From positions 40,569 through 104,568 of the forward strand of contig JANXUU010000140.1 of the NCBI GenBank assembly GCA_025356055.1: a DNA stretch of 64,000 nucleotides, given 5' to 3'. The position numbers were made by a program, and so were the translations under genes. Positions 10,648-19,456 of this stretch are shown here, in pieces (the first letter of the stretch is position 1; each line of letters begins with the position of its first letter). This DNA is from Sphingomonas sp. (GTDB taxonomy: Bacteria; Pseudomonadota; Alphaproteobacteria; Sphingomonadales; Sphingomonadaceae). Under the pieces are notes generated by a model. It searched no databases and was not told where the DNA came from. It worked only from the letters and a program-made list of their open reading frames with translations.

Positions 10648-11565
10648 TCATGCCGGCTTGCGCCCGCCACGAAGGCTCTTGCGGAAAATGAACAATTCCT
10701 CGCGCTGCACCTCGGAAACCCCGCCGGCCTCGAGCCCGTCAAGATCGAGCGGGCCGTAGCTTGTCCGGATCAGCCGGCTGACTTGCAAGCCCAAGTGCGC
10801 CAGAACGTTGCGCACTTCGCGGTTCTTGCCCTCGGTCAGGCTCATCTCGATCCAGCAGTTGCGCCCGGTGCGCCGCTCGAGATTGGCATCGATCGAGCCA
10901 TAGCGGATGCCTTCGATTTCGATCCCGTCGGCCAGGTCCTCGAGTTGCTCCTGGGTCACATCGCCGAATGCCCGCGCCCGGTAACTCCGCACGACCCCAG
11001 TCGACGGAAGCTCGAGCTGCCGCTTCAATTCGCCGTCGTTGGTCAGCAGCAATAGCCCCTCAGTCATGAAGTCCAGTCGCCCGACCGGGATCAGGCGCGG
11101 CAGGCCGTCGGGCAATTTGTCATAGATTGTCGGCCGACCTTTGGGGTCGAACTCGGCGGTCAGGCACGACGGGGGTTTGTAGAAGCGGAACAGCCGCGCC
11201 GCCTCGGGCTTGGCGACGGGTTTGCCGTCAACCGTCACTCCAGCGAGATTCTCGATCACCGTCGCGGGGGTCGTCAGGACGTCGCCGTTGATTGCGATGC
11301 GCCCGTCCGCGATCATCCGCTCAATCTCGCGCCGCGACGCGATTCCGGCGCGCGCCAAAAGCTTGGCAATGCGTTGCGGTCCGTCGTCACGTGCTGCGCC
11401 CGGCTTTGGCCCGCGCGGCCCCTGTGGACCGCGCGGCTTTTGCGGCCCCGTTCCGCGCGGCTTTTGCGGCCCCCGCGGCGTTTCGGCTCCGCGCGGCTGG
11501 CCTTTTGCCGAAGTTCGCGGACCGCGTGGCACCGGAGGGCGCGTCGTTCGTTGCGGGCCTGTCAT
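10648..11565 (-). CDS. rluB: 23S rRNA pseudouridine synthase, RluB-type
   Basis: A 305-residue RsuA/RluB-family pseudouridine synthase. The N-terminus has a low-complexity linker of repeated PRGPQKPRG-like units. An S4 RNA-binding domain follows (RIAKLLARAGIASRREIERMI), then the catalytic core with GRLDFMTEGLLLLTNDGEL, whose Asp is the nucleophile. AGGAGAG precedes the ATG at 11565. The frame stays open upstream, but without similarity. The basic Pro/Gly/Arg arm probably helps RNA binding. Confidence 0.9.
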   Translation of the reverse strand: MTGPQRTTRPPVPRGPRTSAKGQPRGAETPRGPQKPRGTGPQKPRGPQGPRGPKPGAARDDGPQRIAKLLARAGIASRREIERMIADGRIAINGDVLTTPATVIENLAGVTVDGKPVAKPEAARLFRFYKPPSCLTAEFDPKGRPTIYDKLPDGLPRLIPVGRLDFMTEGLLLLTNDGELKRQLELPSTGVVRSYRARAFGDVTQEQLEDLADGIEIEGIRYGSIDANLERRTGRNCWIEMSLTEGKNREVRNVLAHLGLQVSRLIRTSYGPLDLDGLEAGGVSEVQREELFIFRKSLRGGRKPA

Positions 11566-11592
11566 CTTCTCTCCTGGGCGGGAAACTCGTGG

Positions 11593-12033
11593 ATGCTGTT
11601 CGGCAAGCGCAAACAGATCGTCAAGCGGATCCTCATTGTCGAGGACGAGCCGCTGGCCGCCTTCGACAATGAGACGATGATCGAAAGCGCGGGCTATGAA
11701 GTGGTCGCGACCCACGACAATGTTACCGACGCACTGGCCACGCTCGACACCGCTGCCAGCGGAGGCTCCGTCGACCTCATCATTGCCGACGTCAAGCTTA
11801 GCGGCAAGCGATCGGGCTTCGAACTGGCGCGCGAAGCCACCCCGCGCGGCATCCCCGTCCTTTTCGCCACCGGCAAATGCCCGCCCGAGGCTGCGGCCGT
11901 GTCGATCGGCTGCTTGATGAAGCCATACAGTTCCGGCATTCTCAGAGACGCTATCCGCGCGGTCGAGCAACACCTTCAAGGCAAAACCCCGAAGTTGCCG
12001 AAGGGGCTGGAGTTGTTCCCGATCAAGGGATGA
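11593..12033 (+). CDS. single-domain response-regulator receiver protein
   Basis: 146 residues holding only a receiver domain: the acidic pair in ILIVEDEPLA, phospho-acceptor Asp in LIIADVKLSG, the Thr switch in LFATGKCP and the conserved Lys in CLMKPY. No output domain is present, so it probably works by protein-protein contact or as a phosphate sink, like other stand-alone CheY-like proteins. It is divergent from rluB with 27 bases between starts. The partner kinase is not in the immediate neighbourhood. Confidence 0.88.
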   Translation: MLFGKRKQIVKRILIVEDEPLAAFDNETMIESAGYEVVATHDNVTDALATLDTAASGGSVDLIIADVKLSGKRSGFELAREATPRGIPVLFATGKCPPEAAAVSIGCLMKPYSSGILRDAIRAVEQHLQGKTPKLPKGLELFPIKG

Positions 12034-12036
12034 CGC

Positions 12037-13176
12037 TTAAAGCGCCGCTTCGATCCTGGCGTGAAACCCCGCCACTCCATCCTCGAGCGTCCCCAGCAAT
12101 ATTTCGTCGATCAGCCCCGACTCTAGCCCGCTCTGCCCCAGCGCCGCGGCGCCGAAATCTTCCGTCCCGAACGTCCCTTCGTCGAGCAGATCCCAGCTGC
12201 GCCGCCAGTGCGCCTCGGCGTCATTCGTCTGGGGCGCCTCGGAGATCAGCATCAAGTCCTCCACCAGGGTCGTGCCCACCGCTTGCGGCATCGCGATCAG
12301 CAGGTTGATGTAATCGGGGCTGACGATAACCACCGAGTTGGGGAACAGCTGATAGGTGTAGGTCACCGCACGGCGAAGCGCGGGCCAATCGTCGCGATCG
12401 ATCTCGCTCAGATAATCCGCCCGCCCGACTGCTGCGCGCTGGTGGCGGCCGATCTGGTCGGCGACGGTAATTCCGTCGGCGAAGAACGGCGCGATCGTCG
12501 CGGCGTGGAGCCGCTGGACATGATAGTTTTCCAGGAAGGCGTCGATGACGAGCTTCCAGTTGGCCGCAACGGCGTGCGTCTTGCGCTTGTAGAGGTGGAG
12601 CGCCGCTAGGCCGAATGCATCGAGATCGGGGGCAAGTGCAGCCTCGTTGGCGAAATCCGCCCCAGGGTCGCGCGCGAACCAGATCAGTCCACCCGACTCG
12701 ATCGACGGAAAATGCGTCAATCCGTGCGCCGCCTTGTCCAGCCCCGGGAAACATTCTGCGCGGGGAAGCGACGCAAGCGCCCCGTCGGCACGATAGGCCC
12801 AGGCGTGATACGGACACACGATCCGCGTTGCCGGAACCGGTCCAGCCACGTCGAGCAGCCGCGTGCCGCGATGCCGGCACACGTTGGCCATGACATGAAC
12901 TTGTCCGTCGCCGTCGCGGCTGATGATCAGCGGAACGCCGTAATCGTCGTGGGTCACCGCCAGGTTGGGGCTGGGGAGCAGCGCCGAAGGACCCAGCAAC
13001 AGCGGTAAGCGGTCGAACAAAGACCCCTGTTCGCGCGCAAAGCGGTGAGAATCAGTGTAGTTTCGGGCAGGCAAGCGGGTGATGGCCGTGCCCATGGCCG
13101 CGTCGCCCCGGGCCAGCGCGTCGGCCAGCGCGCGCTGTCCTGGACTGGGCTTTGACGATCGGGGCATCATGTCCAT
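12037..13176 (-). CDS. Rieske-type aromatic-ring-hydroxylating oxygenase alpha subunit
   Basis: A 379-residue oxygenase. The Rieske [2Fe-2S] motif is CRHRGT ... CPYHAW (CxH, then CxxH). The mononuclear iron site is indicated by ENYHVQRLH plus a downstream acidic residue. No beta subunit, ferredoxin or reductase gene adjoins it, so the substrate cannot be inferred; solitary relatives act on choline-like compounds, steroids or aromatics. CAGGA precedes the start. Its stop lies three bases from the receiver gene's stop. Confidence 0.87.
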   Translation of the reverse strand: MDMMPRSSKPSPGQRALADALARGDAAMGTAITRLPARNYTDSHRFAREQGSLFDRLPLLLGPSALLPSPNLAVTHDDYGVPLIISRDGDGQVHVMANVCRHRGTRLLDVAGPVPATRIVCPYHAWAYRADGALASLPRAECFPGLDKAAHGLTHFPSIESGGLIWFARDPGADFANEAALAPDLDAFGLAALHLYKRKTHAVAANWKLVIDAFLENYHVQRLHAATIAPFFADGITVADQIGRHQRAAVGRADYLSEIDRDDWPALRRAVTYTYQLFPNSVVIVSPDYINLLIAMPQAVGTTLVEDLMLISEAPQTNDAEAHWRRSWDLLDEGTFGTEDFGAAALGQSGLESGLIDEILLGTLEDGVAGFHARIEAAL

Positions 13177-13290
13177 CGGTCGGTCCTGCTCTTCCCCGAG
13201 TGCTGATGCAAGTTAAGTTCTCCGAACTGGACTAGTCAGCACCCCCTCATCTGCGCAATGTCGGTGAAGACAATCGAAAGCGGAGAGCAA

Positions 13291-15009
13291 ATGGCGTCCC
13301 AACCCCGGCCCAAGGGCCTCAAATTGCTCCGCGTCGCGCTCGGCAACCGCAAGTCGGGAAGCATGCTCGGCTTCGGTTTTTCCTCGGGCCTGCCGTTCGC
13401 GCTTCTGATCGGCACGCTGAACGCCTGGCTCGGAGAGGCCAAGATCAACTTGGCGACAATTGGTGTGCTGTCGTGGATCGGGCTTACCTATTCGTTCAAA
13501 TTCCTGTGGTCGCCGTTGGTCGACCGGCTCGAGATTCCGCTCCTCAACCGCTTCGGCCGCCGCAAGAGCTGGATCATGCTGTGCCAGGCGGTGATGGTCG
13601 CCGCCTTTGTTGCACTCGCGCTGACCGACCCGGCGAAGAACATCGGCTGGTTTGCGATTTTTGCGGTTATTGCGAGCTTCGCGTCGGCGACGCAGGACGT
13701 CGCGGTCGATGCGTGGCGGATCGACGTCGCCGACGAGGATGCGCCGGTGGAATTGCTCTCGGCAATCTATCAGTTCGGCTATCGCACCGCCTCGATCGTG
13801 GGAGGTGCGTTCGCGCTGGTGCTTGCCGCGCGGATGAGCTGGAGCCTCGTCTATCTGCTGATGGCGGTGCTTATCGGCCTGATGATCGGAGTCGCGCTCG
13901 CCGCCCCCGACACCAGCCGCCCGCCCAAAGGCGCGATGAACGAAGCCCTGTCCCAAGCCGGCGAGATCGAGCCGCGCACGCGCCTGATCGCGCTCGCTAT
14001 CGTCACCACATGCTGGACGTGGGCGATCATCACCATCGCCCGCTTCATGAGCTCGATGCTGGTCCTTGCGCCCGGCACCAAGCCGCCATCTGTAGCCGAT
14101 TTCACCAAGCATGTCGGCCCATGGATCATCGTCGCTACCGTGTTCGTGCCGCTCGTCATCGCGGCGAGCGTGAACTGGCTGAAGGCCCACCACCGCAGTG
14201 TCCTGGCCCAGCCCGACACACACCCGGGATCCGGCCGCACTGCCGCCAATCACATGTACGGCGCGCTCGTCTCGCCGCTCGCCGAACTTTCGGAGAGGCT
14301 TGGCTGGGGGGTACTGATCGTGATCGGCTTCGTCCTGACCTACGCGCTATGCTATAATATCTGGTCGAGCTTCGCCTTCCCTTTCTACCTCGATTTCCTC
14401 CATTACTCGAAGGACGAAGTGGCGTTTGCGTCGAAGATATTCGGCATCTTCATGACGATGATCGGCATCAGCCTGGCGGGCTATTTGTTCACCCGCATTG
14501 GGCGGTTCCCGACGGTGCTGCTCGGCTCGATCCTGCCGCCGACGGGCAATCTGGTCTATGCCGACCTGGCAGAGGGCGGGCGGCATCTCGACATGGTCAG
14601 CCATGCATTGCACCTCAATGTGCTCGCGAGTTGGTTCGGGCAGGATGATCGGATGGTGCGCCTGCTGATGGCGATCAGTTACGAGAACATCTCGACTGGA
14701 ATCGCACTTACCGCGTTCGTCGCCTACCTTTCGTCGATCGTCTCGAAGAACTTTACCGCCGTGCAATATGCGCTGCTTTCCTCGCTCACCTTCCTTGTCG
14801 GATCGCTTGGCCGCGGAGTTGCAGGCGAGATGTTCGACACGCTCGGCTATGCGACGGTGTTCCGCTACACAGCAGCATTCGGGCTGTTGTCGGTATTGTT
14901 CGTGAGCCTCGAATGGATCCGGTCGAGCGCGATTGAGCGGCGCGTCAGTCGGGAAGCTCAAGATTTGCCGACAGCGCTTCCCCCGCAAGATACAGCGACC
15001 CCGCAATAA
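13291..15009 (+). CDS. AmpG-like MFS muropeptide permease
   Basis: A roughly 572-residue multi-pass transporter. The N-terminal MLGFGFSSGLPFALLIGTLNAWL and the TQDVAVDAWRID segment are AmpG hallmarks; AmpG imports anhydro-muropeptides for peptidoglycan recycling. I chose the ATG at 13291 because GGAGAG precedes it; an ATG at 13258 in the same frame lacks a ribosome-binding site. The 3' end overlaps the convergent folC gene by 65 bases, an unusually long overlap of two real genes. The protein is longer than E. coli AmpG because of an extended central loop and tail. Confidence 0.88.
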   Translation: MASQPRPKGLKLLRVALGNRKSGSMLGFGFSSGLPFALLIGTLNAWLGEAKINLATIGVLSWIGLTYSFKFLWSPLVDRLEIPLLNRFGRRKSWIMLCQAVMVAAFVALALTDPAKNIGWFAIFAVIASFASATQDVAVDAWRIDVADEDAPVELLSAIYQFGYRTASIVGGAFALVLAARMSWSLVYLLMAVLIGLMIGVALAAPDTSRPPKGAMNEALSQAGEIEPRTRLIALAIVTTCWTWAIITIARFMSSMLVLAPGTKPPSVADFTKHVGPWIIVATVFVPLVIAASVNWLKAHHRSVLAQPDTHPGSGRTAANHMYGALVSPLAELSERLGWGVLIVIGFVLTYALCYNIWSSFAFPFYLDFLHYSKDEVAFASKIFGIFMTMIGISLAGYLFTRIGRFPTVLLGSILPPTGNLVYADLAEGGRHLDMVSHALHLNVLASWFGQDDRMVRLLMAISYENISTGIALTAFVAYLSSIVSKNFTAVQYALLSSLTFLVGSLGRGVAGEMFDTLGYATVFRYTAAFGLLSVLFVSLEWIRSSAIERRVSREAQDLPTALPPQDTATPQ

Positions 15010-16159
15010 GGATCGGCGAAGATAGAAGGGCGAGGGCCTCGATCAACGTTGCTGCGGCCCGCCCGCTGAACTTCGCGGCGAGTGTGGCGGGATCGTGACT
15101 CGCGTGATCGAGCACGGGGACGAAGGTCAGGCTGAGCGCATAAGGGCGGAGCAGGGCAACAATCTCGTCGGCGTCCTTGTTCGCGAGCATCCCCAGCACG
15201 AGGTGGCGCGGATCGGTCGCAAGATGCGCCGCCAGCGCTCGCGCTGCATCGCCATTGTGCGCCCCGTCGACCATCACGTCGCGTCCGGCGGCGAGCGGGC
15301 CGGGGGCGAGCCGTTGCAGCCGTGCGGGCCACTTGGCGCCCGCAAGGCCATTTCGAAACTGGTCGAGGGTGACCGGCAGTCCTGCGGCCTTGAGCATCTG
15401 CCAAGCCAAGTTCGCATTGCGCCGCTGGTGCGCACCGGGGAGCGCCGGGCGGAGGCTCACATCAGGCTTCCAGTCGCGGCCTTCGAGGAGTAACGGCGTG
15501 CCGCGTCCGGCAGCCATCGTCTGGGTGGCGGCGAGTGCTTCGGGCGGCTGGGCGAGCGCGATCAGCGGGACGCCGGACTTGGCGATCCCGGCCTTCTCGC
15601 GCGCGATCTCGGCGAGCGTGTGGCCGAGATAATGCTGGTGATCGATCCCGATGCTGGCGATCCCGCATGCCGCCGGTCGCTCGACGACGTTGGTCGCGTC
15701 GAGCCGACCGCCGAGGCCGACCTCGAGGACGCAGACATCGGCGGGGATGCGCGCGTACACGAGCAGGGCAGCGGCGGTCGTGACCTCGAAGAAGCTTCCG
15801 CCAATGCCTTCGTTCACATCGAGCACTTCGGCGAGCAGTACCGCAAGCGCTTCGTCATCGATTAGCCGCCCCGCGATGCGGATCCGTTCATTGAAGCGCA
15901 CGAGGTGCGGGCTGGTGAAGACGTGTGCGCGGAGGCCCGCTGCCTCGATCCCGGCGCGCAAAAACGCGCAGGTCGAGCCCTTGCCGTTGGTGCCCGCGAC
16001 GTGGAGCACGGGTGGCAACCGGTCCTGCGGACGGTCAAGCCGATGGAGCAGTTCCAGCACGCGGTCGAGACCGAGGATATCGTCGGCGTAAATCGATGTC
16101 CCCAGCCGGTCGAGCTGGGCCTGCACTGCTGGCGAACCCGAACGGGCGAAATCAGCCAT
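14945..16159 (-). CDS. folC: bifunctional folylpolyglutamate synthase/dihydrofolate synthase
   Basis: Adds glutamate to dihydropteroate or folate (Mur-ligase-type ATP-dependent ligase). The 404-residue protein has the P-loop VAGTNGKGSTCAFL, the FTSPHLVRFNERI motif, VGLGGRLDATN and the ligase motif around IGIDHQHYLG. The start codon shares one base with the accD stop (TGATG), giving tight coupling. It is the last gene of lapA-pyrF-accD-folC. Confidence 0.95.
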   Translation of the reverse strand: MADFARSGSPAVQAQLDRLGTSIYADDILGLDRVLELLHRLDRPQDRLPPVLHVAGTNGKGSTCAFLRAGIEAAGLRAHVFTSPHLVRFNERIRIAGRLIDDEALAVLLAEVLDVNEGIGGSFFEVTTAAALLVYARIPADVCVLEVGLGGRLDATNVVERPAACGIASIGIDHQHYLGHTLAEIAREKAGIAKSGVPLIALAQPPEALAATQTMAAGRGTPLLLEGRDWKPDVSLRPALPGAHQRRNANLAWQMLKAAGLPVTLDQFRNGLAGAKWPARLQRLAPGPLAAGRDVMVDGAHNGDAARALAAHLATDPRHLVLGMLANKDADEIVALLRPYALSLTFVPVLDHASHDPATLAAKFSGRAAATLIEALALLSSPILIAGSLYLAGEALSANLELPD

Positions 16160-17013
16160 CAGGCGGCCGCCTTCTCCGGCGTGAGATAGGCGATCAGCGT
16201 GGCCAGCTTCGCCGTCAGCTCAGCCCGGTGGACGACCATGTCGATTATGCCATGCGCGAGCAGATATTCCGCGCGCTGAAAGCCCTCGGGCAATTTCTCG
16301 CGAATGGTCTGTTCGATCACCCGCTGTCCGGCAAACCCGATCAGCGCGCCCGGCTCGGCCAGCTGGATGTCGCCGAGCATCGCGTACGATGCAGTTACCC
16401 CGCCGGTCGTCGGGTCGGTCAGAACGACGATGTAGGGCAGCCCCGCTTCGCGCAATTCCGCCAGCGCGACGGTCGTTCGCGGCATCTGCATCAGCGAGAG
16501 AATCCCCTCTTGCATTCGCGCGCCCCCGGCTGCGGTAAACAGCACGTAGGGCAACTCTGCCTCGATCGCCGCCTTGATTCCGGCGAGGATCGCGGCACCA
16601 ACGGCGATGCCCATGGAACCGCCCATGAAGGCAAAATCCTGAACTCCGACGATCGCGCCGTGCCCGCCGATGGTGCCCTTGGCGGTCATCAGCGCATCGC
16701 GTTCACCAGTTGCGGTTCGCGCTGCTTTCAGCCGGTCGGGATAGCGCTTGGTATCCTTAAACTTGAGCGGGTCCTCACGGACTTCGGGGGTCGGGAGGAC
16801 GCGGTACTTCTCGCCGTCGAAGATCATGTCGAACCGCGCCTTGGGCCCGATGCGGTCATGGTGGTCGCAGCGCGGGCAGACGAAGAGGTTATCCTCCCAC
16901 TCCTTGGTAAAGACCATCGTCTGGCACTTGCCACAACGGTGCCACAGCGTGTCGCCGGTCTGGCGCTTTGGCAGGAAGGGGATGCCGTTTCGCACCCGGG
17001 TGAGCCAGCTCAT
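16159..17013 (-). CDS. accD: acetyl-CoA carboxylase carboxyltransferase subunit beta
   Basis: Beta subunit of the carboxyltransferase that makes malonyl-CoA for fatty acid synthesis. The 284-residue protein has an N-terminal four-cysteine zinc ribbon (CGKCQ ... CPRCDHHDR) and the crotonase-like core with [20 protein letters not shown] and [17 protein letters not shown]. Length is normal. In many alphaproteobacteria trpF-trpB-trpA directly precede accD; here only 57 bases separate it from pyrF (see findings). Confidence 0.97.
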   Translation of the reverse strand: MSWLTRVRNGIPFLPKRQTGDTLWHRCGKCQTMVFTKEWEDNLFVCPRCDHHDRIGPKARFDMIFDGEKYRVLPTPEVREDPLKFKDTKRYPDRLKAARTATGERDALMTAKGTIGGHGAIVGVQDFAFMGGSMGIAVGAAILAGIKAAIEAELPYVLFTAAGGARMQEGILSLMQMPRTTVALAELREAGLPYIVVLTDPTTGGVTASYAMLGDIQLAEPGALIGFAGQRVIEQTIREKLPEGFQRAEYLLAHGIIDMVVHRAELTAKLATLIAYLTPEKAAA

Positions 17014-17070
17014 GCGGTTCTCGTCTGTGTCATGGCTTGGCGACTATGCCGCCGGGCGAATTATGTCCAC

Positions 17071-17745
17071 TTACAGCGAGCCCTCTATCGCGCGCAGCGC
17101 TGCGACTGGGTCTTCAGCGCCGGTCACCGGGCGACCGATGACAAGGATTGAGGCGCCGGCGTCGAGCGCCGCGCGGGGGGTCATAACGCGCTTCTGGTCG
17201 GCGGTGGCGGTGTCTGCGGGGCGGATGCCGGGGACAACGAAAAAGCCCGTCGGCCATGCCTTGCGCACCGGGCCAACTTCCTGACCCGAGCAGACAATTC
17301 CGTCGAGGCCGGCCTCTCGCGCCAACGCGGCGAGGCGTTCGACCTGGGCTTGCGGCTGACCACCGACGCCGATCGAACGAAGGTCTTCGTCATCCAGGCT
17401 GGTCAGGACGGTCACCGCGACGACCTTCGTTCCCGCCGGCGCGGCGGCCTTGGCGTCTTCCATCATCGCGCGGCCCCCGGCCGCGTGGACGGTCAGGATC
17501 GCGGGTTCGAACGGACGCAGCGCCATGATCGCCTTGGCGACGGTGTTGGGGATGTCGTGGAGCTTGAGGTCGAGGAATATCGGAAGCCCGAGTTGGGCGA
17601 TGTCCATCACCCCGGCGCGGCCATTGCGGAGGAAGAATTCGAGCCCGAGCTTGATCCCCCCGACGTGTCGCTGGACCGTCTTCGCAAGCCGCTGCGCATC
17701 CTCAAGATCGGGGGTATCGATCGCGATGAATACCGGGCGGCTCAT
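17071..17745 (-). CDS. pyrF: orotidine-5'-phosphate decarboxylase
   Basis: Last step of UMP synthesis. The 224-residue TIM-barrel protein starts MSRPVFIAIDTPD and carries the catalytic DLKLHDIPNT motif (Lys and Asp tetrad) and the C-terminal phosphate-binding loop VIGRPVTGAEDP. The ATG overlaps the lapA stop as ATGA, so the two are translationally coupled. A longer in-frame extension upstream lies inside lapA and was rejected. Confidence 0.95.
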   Translation of the reverse strand: MSRPVFIAIDTPDLEDAQRLAKTVQRHVGGIKLGLEFFLRNGRAGVMDIAQLGLPIFLDLKLHDIPNTVAKAIMALRPFEPAILTVHAAGGRAMMEDAKAAAPAGTKVVAVTVLTSLDDEDLRSIGVGGQPQAQVERLAALAREAGLDGIVCSGQEVGPVRKAWPTGFFVVPGIRPADTATADQKRVMTPRAALDAGASILVIGRPVTGAEDPVAALRAIEGSL

Positions 17746-18017
17746 GGCTGCGTCTCGCCGGCGACCGGCGGAATAGGAGGCATCACTGGCGCCGCCGTCG
17801 TCCTGGCCGACTTGCGCAGCTGCCAGCAACGAAGCCGCCAGCGGATTGTCGTCGGCACATAACCAAACAGGAACGCGATCAGCACGAGCAGCGGAAGCTT
17901 GATATCGGCTTGGACATTGCCCCACAAATCGACCGTTACGTCGTTCCAGTTGCGCCCCATGAACAGCGCAGCCAGCAGCGCCAGGAAGAGCCAGAAGAGG
18001 AGGCGCAGGAACCGCAT
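17742..18017 (-). CDS. LapA-domain (DUF1049) inner-membrane protein
   Basis: A 91-residue membrane protein with two hydrophobic helices (LRLLFWLFLALLAALFM and LPLLVLIAFLFGYVPT) and a Pro-rich tail, typical of LapA/DUF1049 proteins. It heads the lapA-pyrF-accD-folC operon, a position it commonly holds ahead of pyrF/trpF in alphaproteobacteria. The start at MRFLRLL removes an unconserved upstream stretch. Confidence 0.87.
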   Translation of the reverse strand: MRFLRLLFWLFLALLAALFMGRNWNDVTVDLWGNVQADIKLPLLVLIAFLFGYVPTTIRWRLRCWQLRKSARTTAAPVMPPIPPVAGETQP

Positions 18018-18163
18018 TGAGCTCTCGCTTAAGCGAGCCGCGCGGCGAACGCCAGTTTTCGACTCCTGTCGTCGCTCAAGGTGCTCGCTTGACCGCAGGC
18101 AGCAAGGCGCGGCGTTGAGCATGAGCGGCCGCCGACGCAGAGGGGTGACACGGGGAGTAGGGT

Positions 18164-19456
18164 TTGGAACGACAGCATATCATCGGGCTTGGCGCCTTTG
18201 CCGTGCTCGCCGGCGCGATCGCATTGGCCGCGCCGCACGGAAGCCCGGAAAAGCGTGCGCAAAATGCCGTGGCCGCCGCGCATCTCAAGCTCGCCAGCCT
18301 GTCGATTTCGGCGCGGCACGATGTCGATTACGCCGTGCTCGACCAACGATTGAAGGCGATGGCGGCGCGGCCGTCGATGGTCGGGCTGGCCGTCGGGGTG
18401 ATCGAGAACGGCCGCATCACCTTCCTGTCGGGCTATGGCGAGACAGCGCACGGATCGGGCGAGGCCGTCACGCCAGAGACGGTCTTCCGCTGGGCGAGCT
18501 GCTCGAAGGGTGTCGCGTCGACGATGGTCGCCAAGCTCGCCGAGACCGGCCTGGTCGATCTTAACGCGCCGGTGGCGAACTATGTCCCGGCGCTCAAGCT
18601 GCCCAACGCCGGCGAGTATAAGGCGACGGTCACCGACCTGCTCAGCCACCGCCTCGGTCTTTATCGCAACGCCTATGACAACAAGTTGGAGGAAGGACAG
18701 AGCCCGTTCGTGCTGCGCTCTCAGCTCGGCCAGCTCAACGCAGTTTGCGCGCCGGGCACCTGCTGGGACTATCAGAACGTCGCTTACGATGCGTCGAGTG
18801 AGATCGTCGCAAGGTTGACTGGCGTGTCCTATCCGCAAGCGGTCCGGCAAACCCTGTTCGACCCGATCGGGATGCGATCGGCGAGCGTCACGCGCGCGGG
18901 TCTGGAGGGGTCGCCAAGCTGGGCGCGCCCGCACAGCGTCGGCCGCCGCGTGCTTCCGGGCAGCGATGCCTATTACAAGGTTCCCGCAGCGGGTGGGATC
19001 AACAGCAACATCAAGGATTTCGCGCTGTGGATGATCGCGCAGACGGGGGGTATGCCCGACGTGTTGTCGCCGAGGCTACTCGAAACGATCCACGCCCCAT
19101 TGGTCAAGACCCCGAGCGAAGTCGGCCGGATGCGCAAGTTCGCCGAGCGGGTTCATTCGCCCTATTACGGGCTCGGCTGGCGCAGCTATGATTATGCCGG
19201 GCACCGGGTGATCGGGCATCGCGGAGGGGTCAACGGCTATCGCTCGCTGATCCTGTTCGACCCGGCGCTCAAGAGCGGGGTGGTGGCGCTGTGGAACAGC
19301 AATACCAGCCAGCCGGGCGGACTCGAGTTTGAAGTAATGGACATGCTCTACCACCTGCCGTTCCGCGACTGGATGGAACTGAGCAAGTCAGGTGCGCCTA
19401 AACGCGCTGACGAGGGCGACGACCTTCCGGCCGCCGCCCAAGGATCCGCCAGCTAG
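18164..19456 (+). CDS. membrane-anchored class C beta-lactamase-like serine hydrolase
   Basis: A 430-residue protein starting at TTG, with GGAG six bases upstream. An N-terminal hydrophobic helix (IIGLGAFAVLAGAIALAA) directs it to the periplasm. The penicillin-recognising fold is marked by SxxK (Ser112-Cys-Ser-Lys115), YxN (Tyr203-Gln-Asn205) and an HRGG motif in place of KTG (GHRGGVNGYRS). It could be a DD-peptidase, esterase or beta-lactamase; the sequence alone does not decide. Its TAG stop shares the palindrome CTAG with the stop of the convergent hydrolase. Confidence 0.87.
   Translation: MERQHIIGLGAFAVLAGAIALAAPHGSPEKRAQNAVAAAHLKLASLSISARHDVDYAVLDQRLKAMAARPSMVGLAVGVIENGRITFLSGYGETAHGSGEAVTPETVFRWASCSKGVASTMVAKLAETGLVDLNAPVANYVPALKLPNAGEYKATVTDLLSHRLGLYRNAYDNKLEEGQSPFVLRSQLGQLNAVCAPGTCWDYQNVAYDASSEIVARLTGVSYPQAVRQTLFDPIGMRSASVTRAGLEGSPSWARPHSVGRRVLPGSDAYYKVPAAGGINSNIKDFALWMIAQTGGMPDVLSPRLLETIHAPLVKTPSEVGRMRKFAERVHSPYYGLGWRSYDYAGHRVIGHRGGVNGYRSLILFDPALKSGVVALWNSNTSQPGGLEFEVMDMLYHLPFRDWMELSKSGAPKRADEGDDLPAAAQGSAS

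Noticed and set aside
11412-11485. Tandem GGCTTTTGCGGCCCC-like repeats as a CRISPR or satellite
   Set aside because: They encode the PRGPQKPRG linker of RluB in frame, so they are coding low-complexity repeats.
13213-14253. Minus-strand open frame antisense to the AmpG-like permease
   Set aside because: Charged low-complexity translation; the plus-strand frame encodes a clear multi-pass membrane protein.
15925-17151. Plus-strand open frame (about 408 codons) antisense to folC and accD
   Set aside because: Shadow of two certain genes; no domain.
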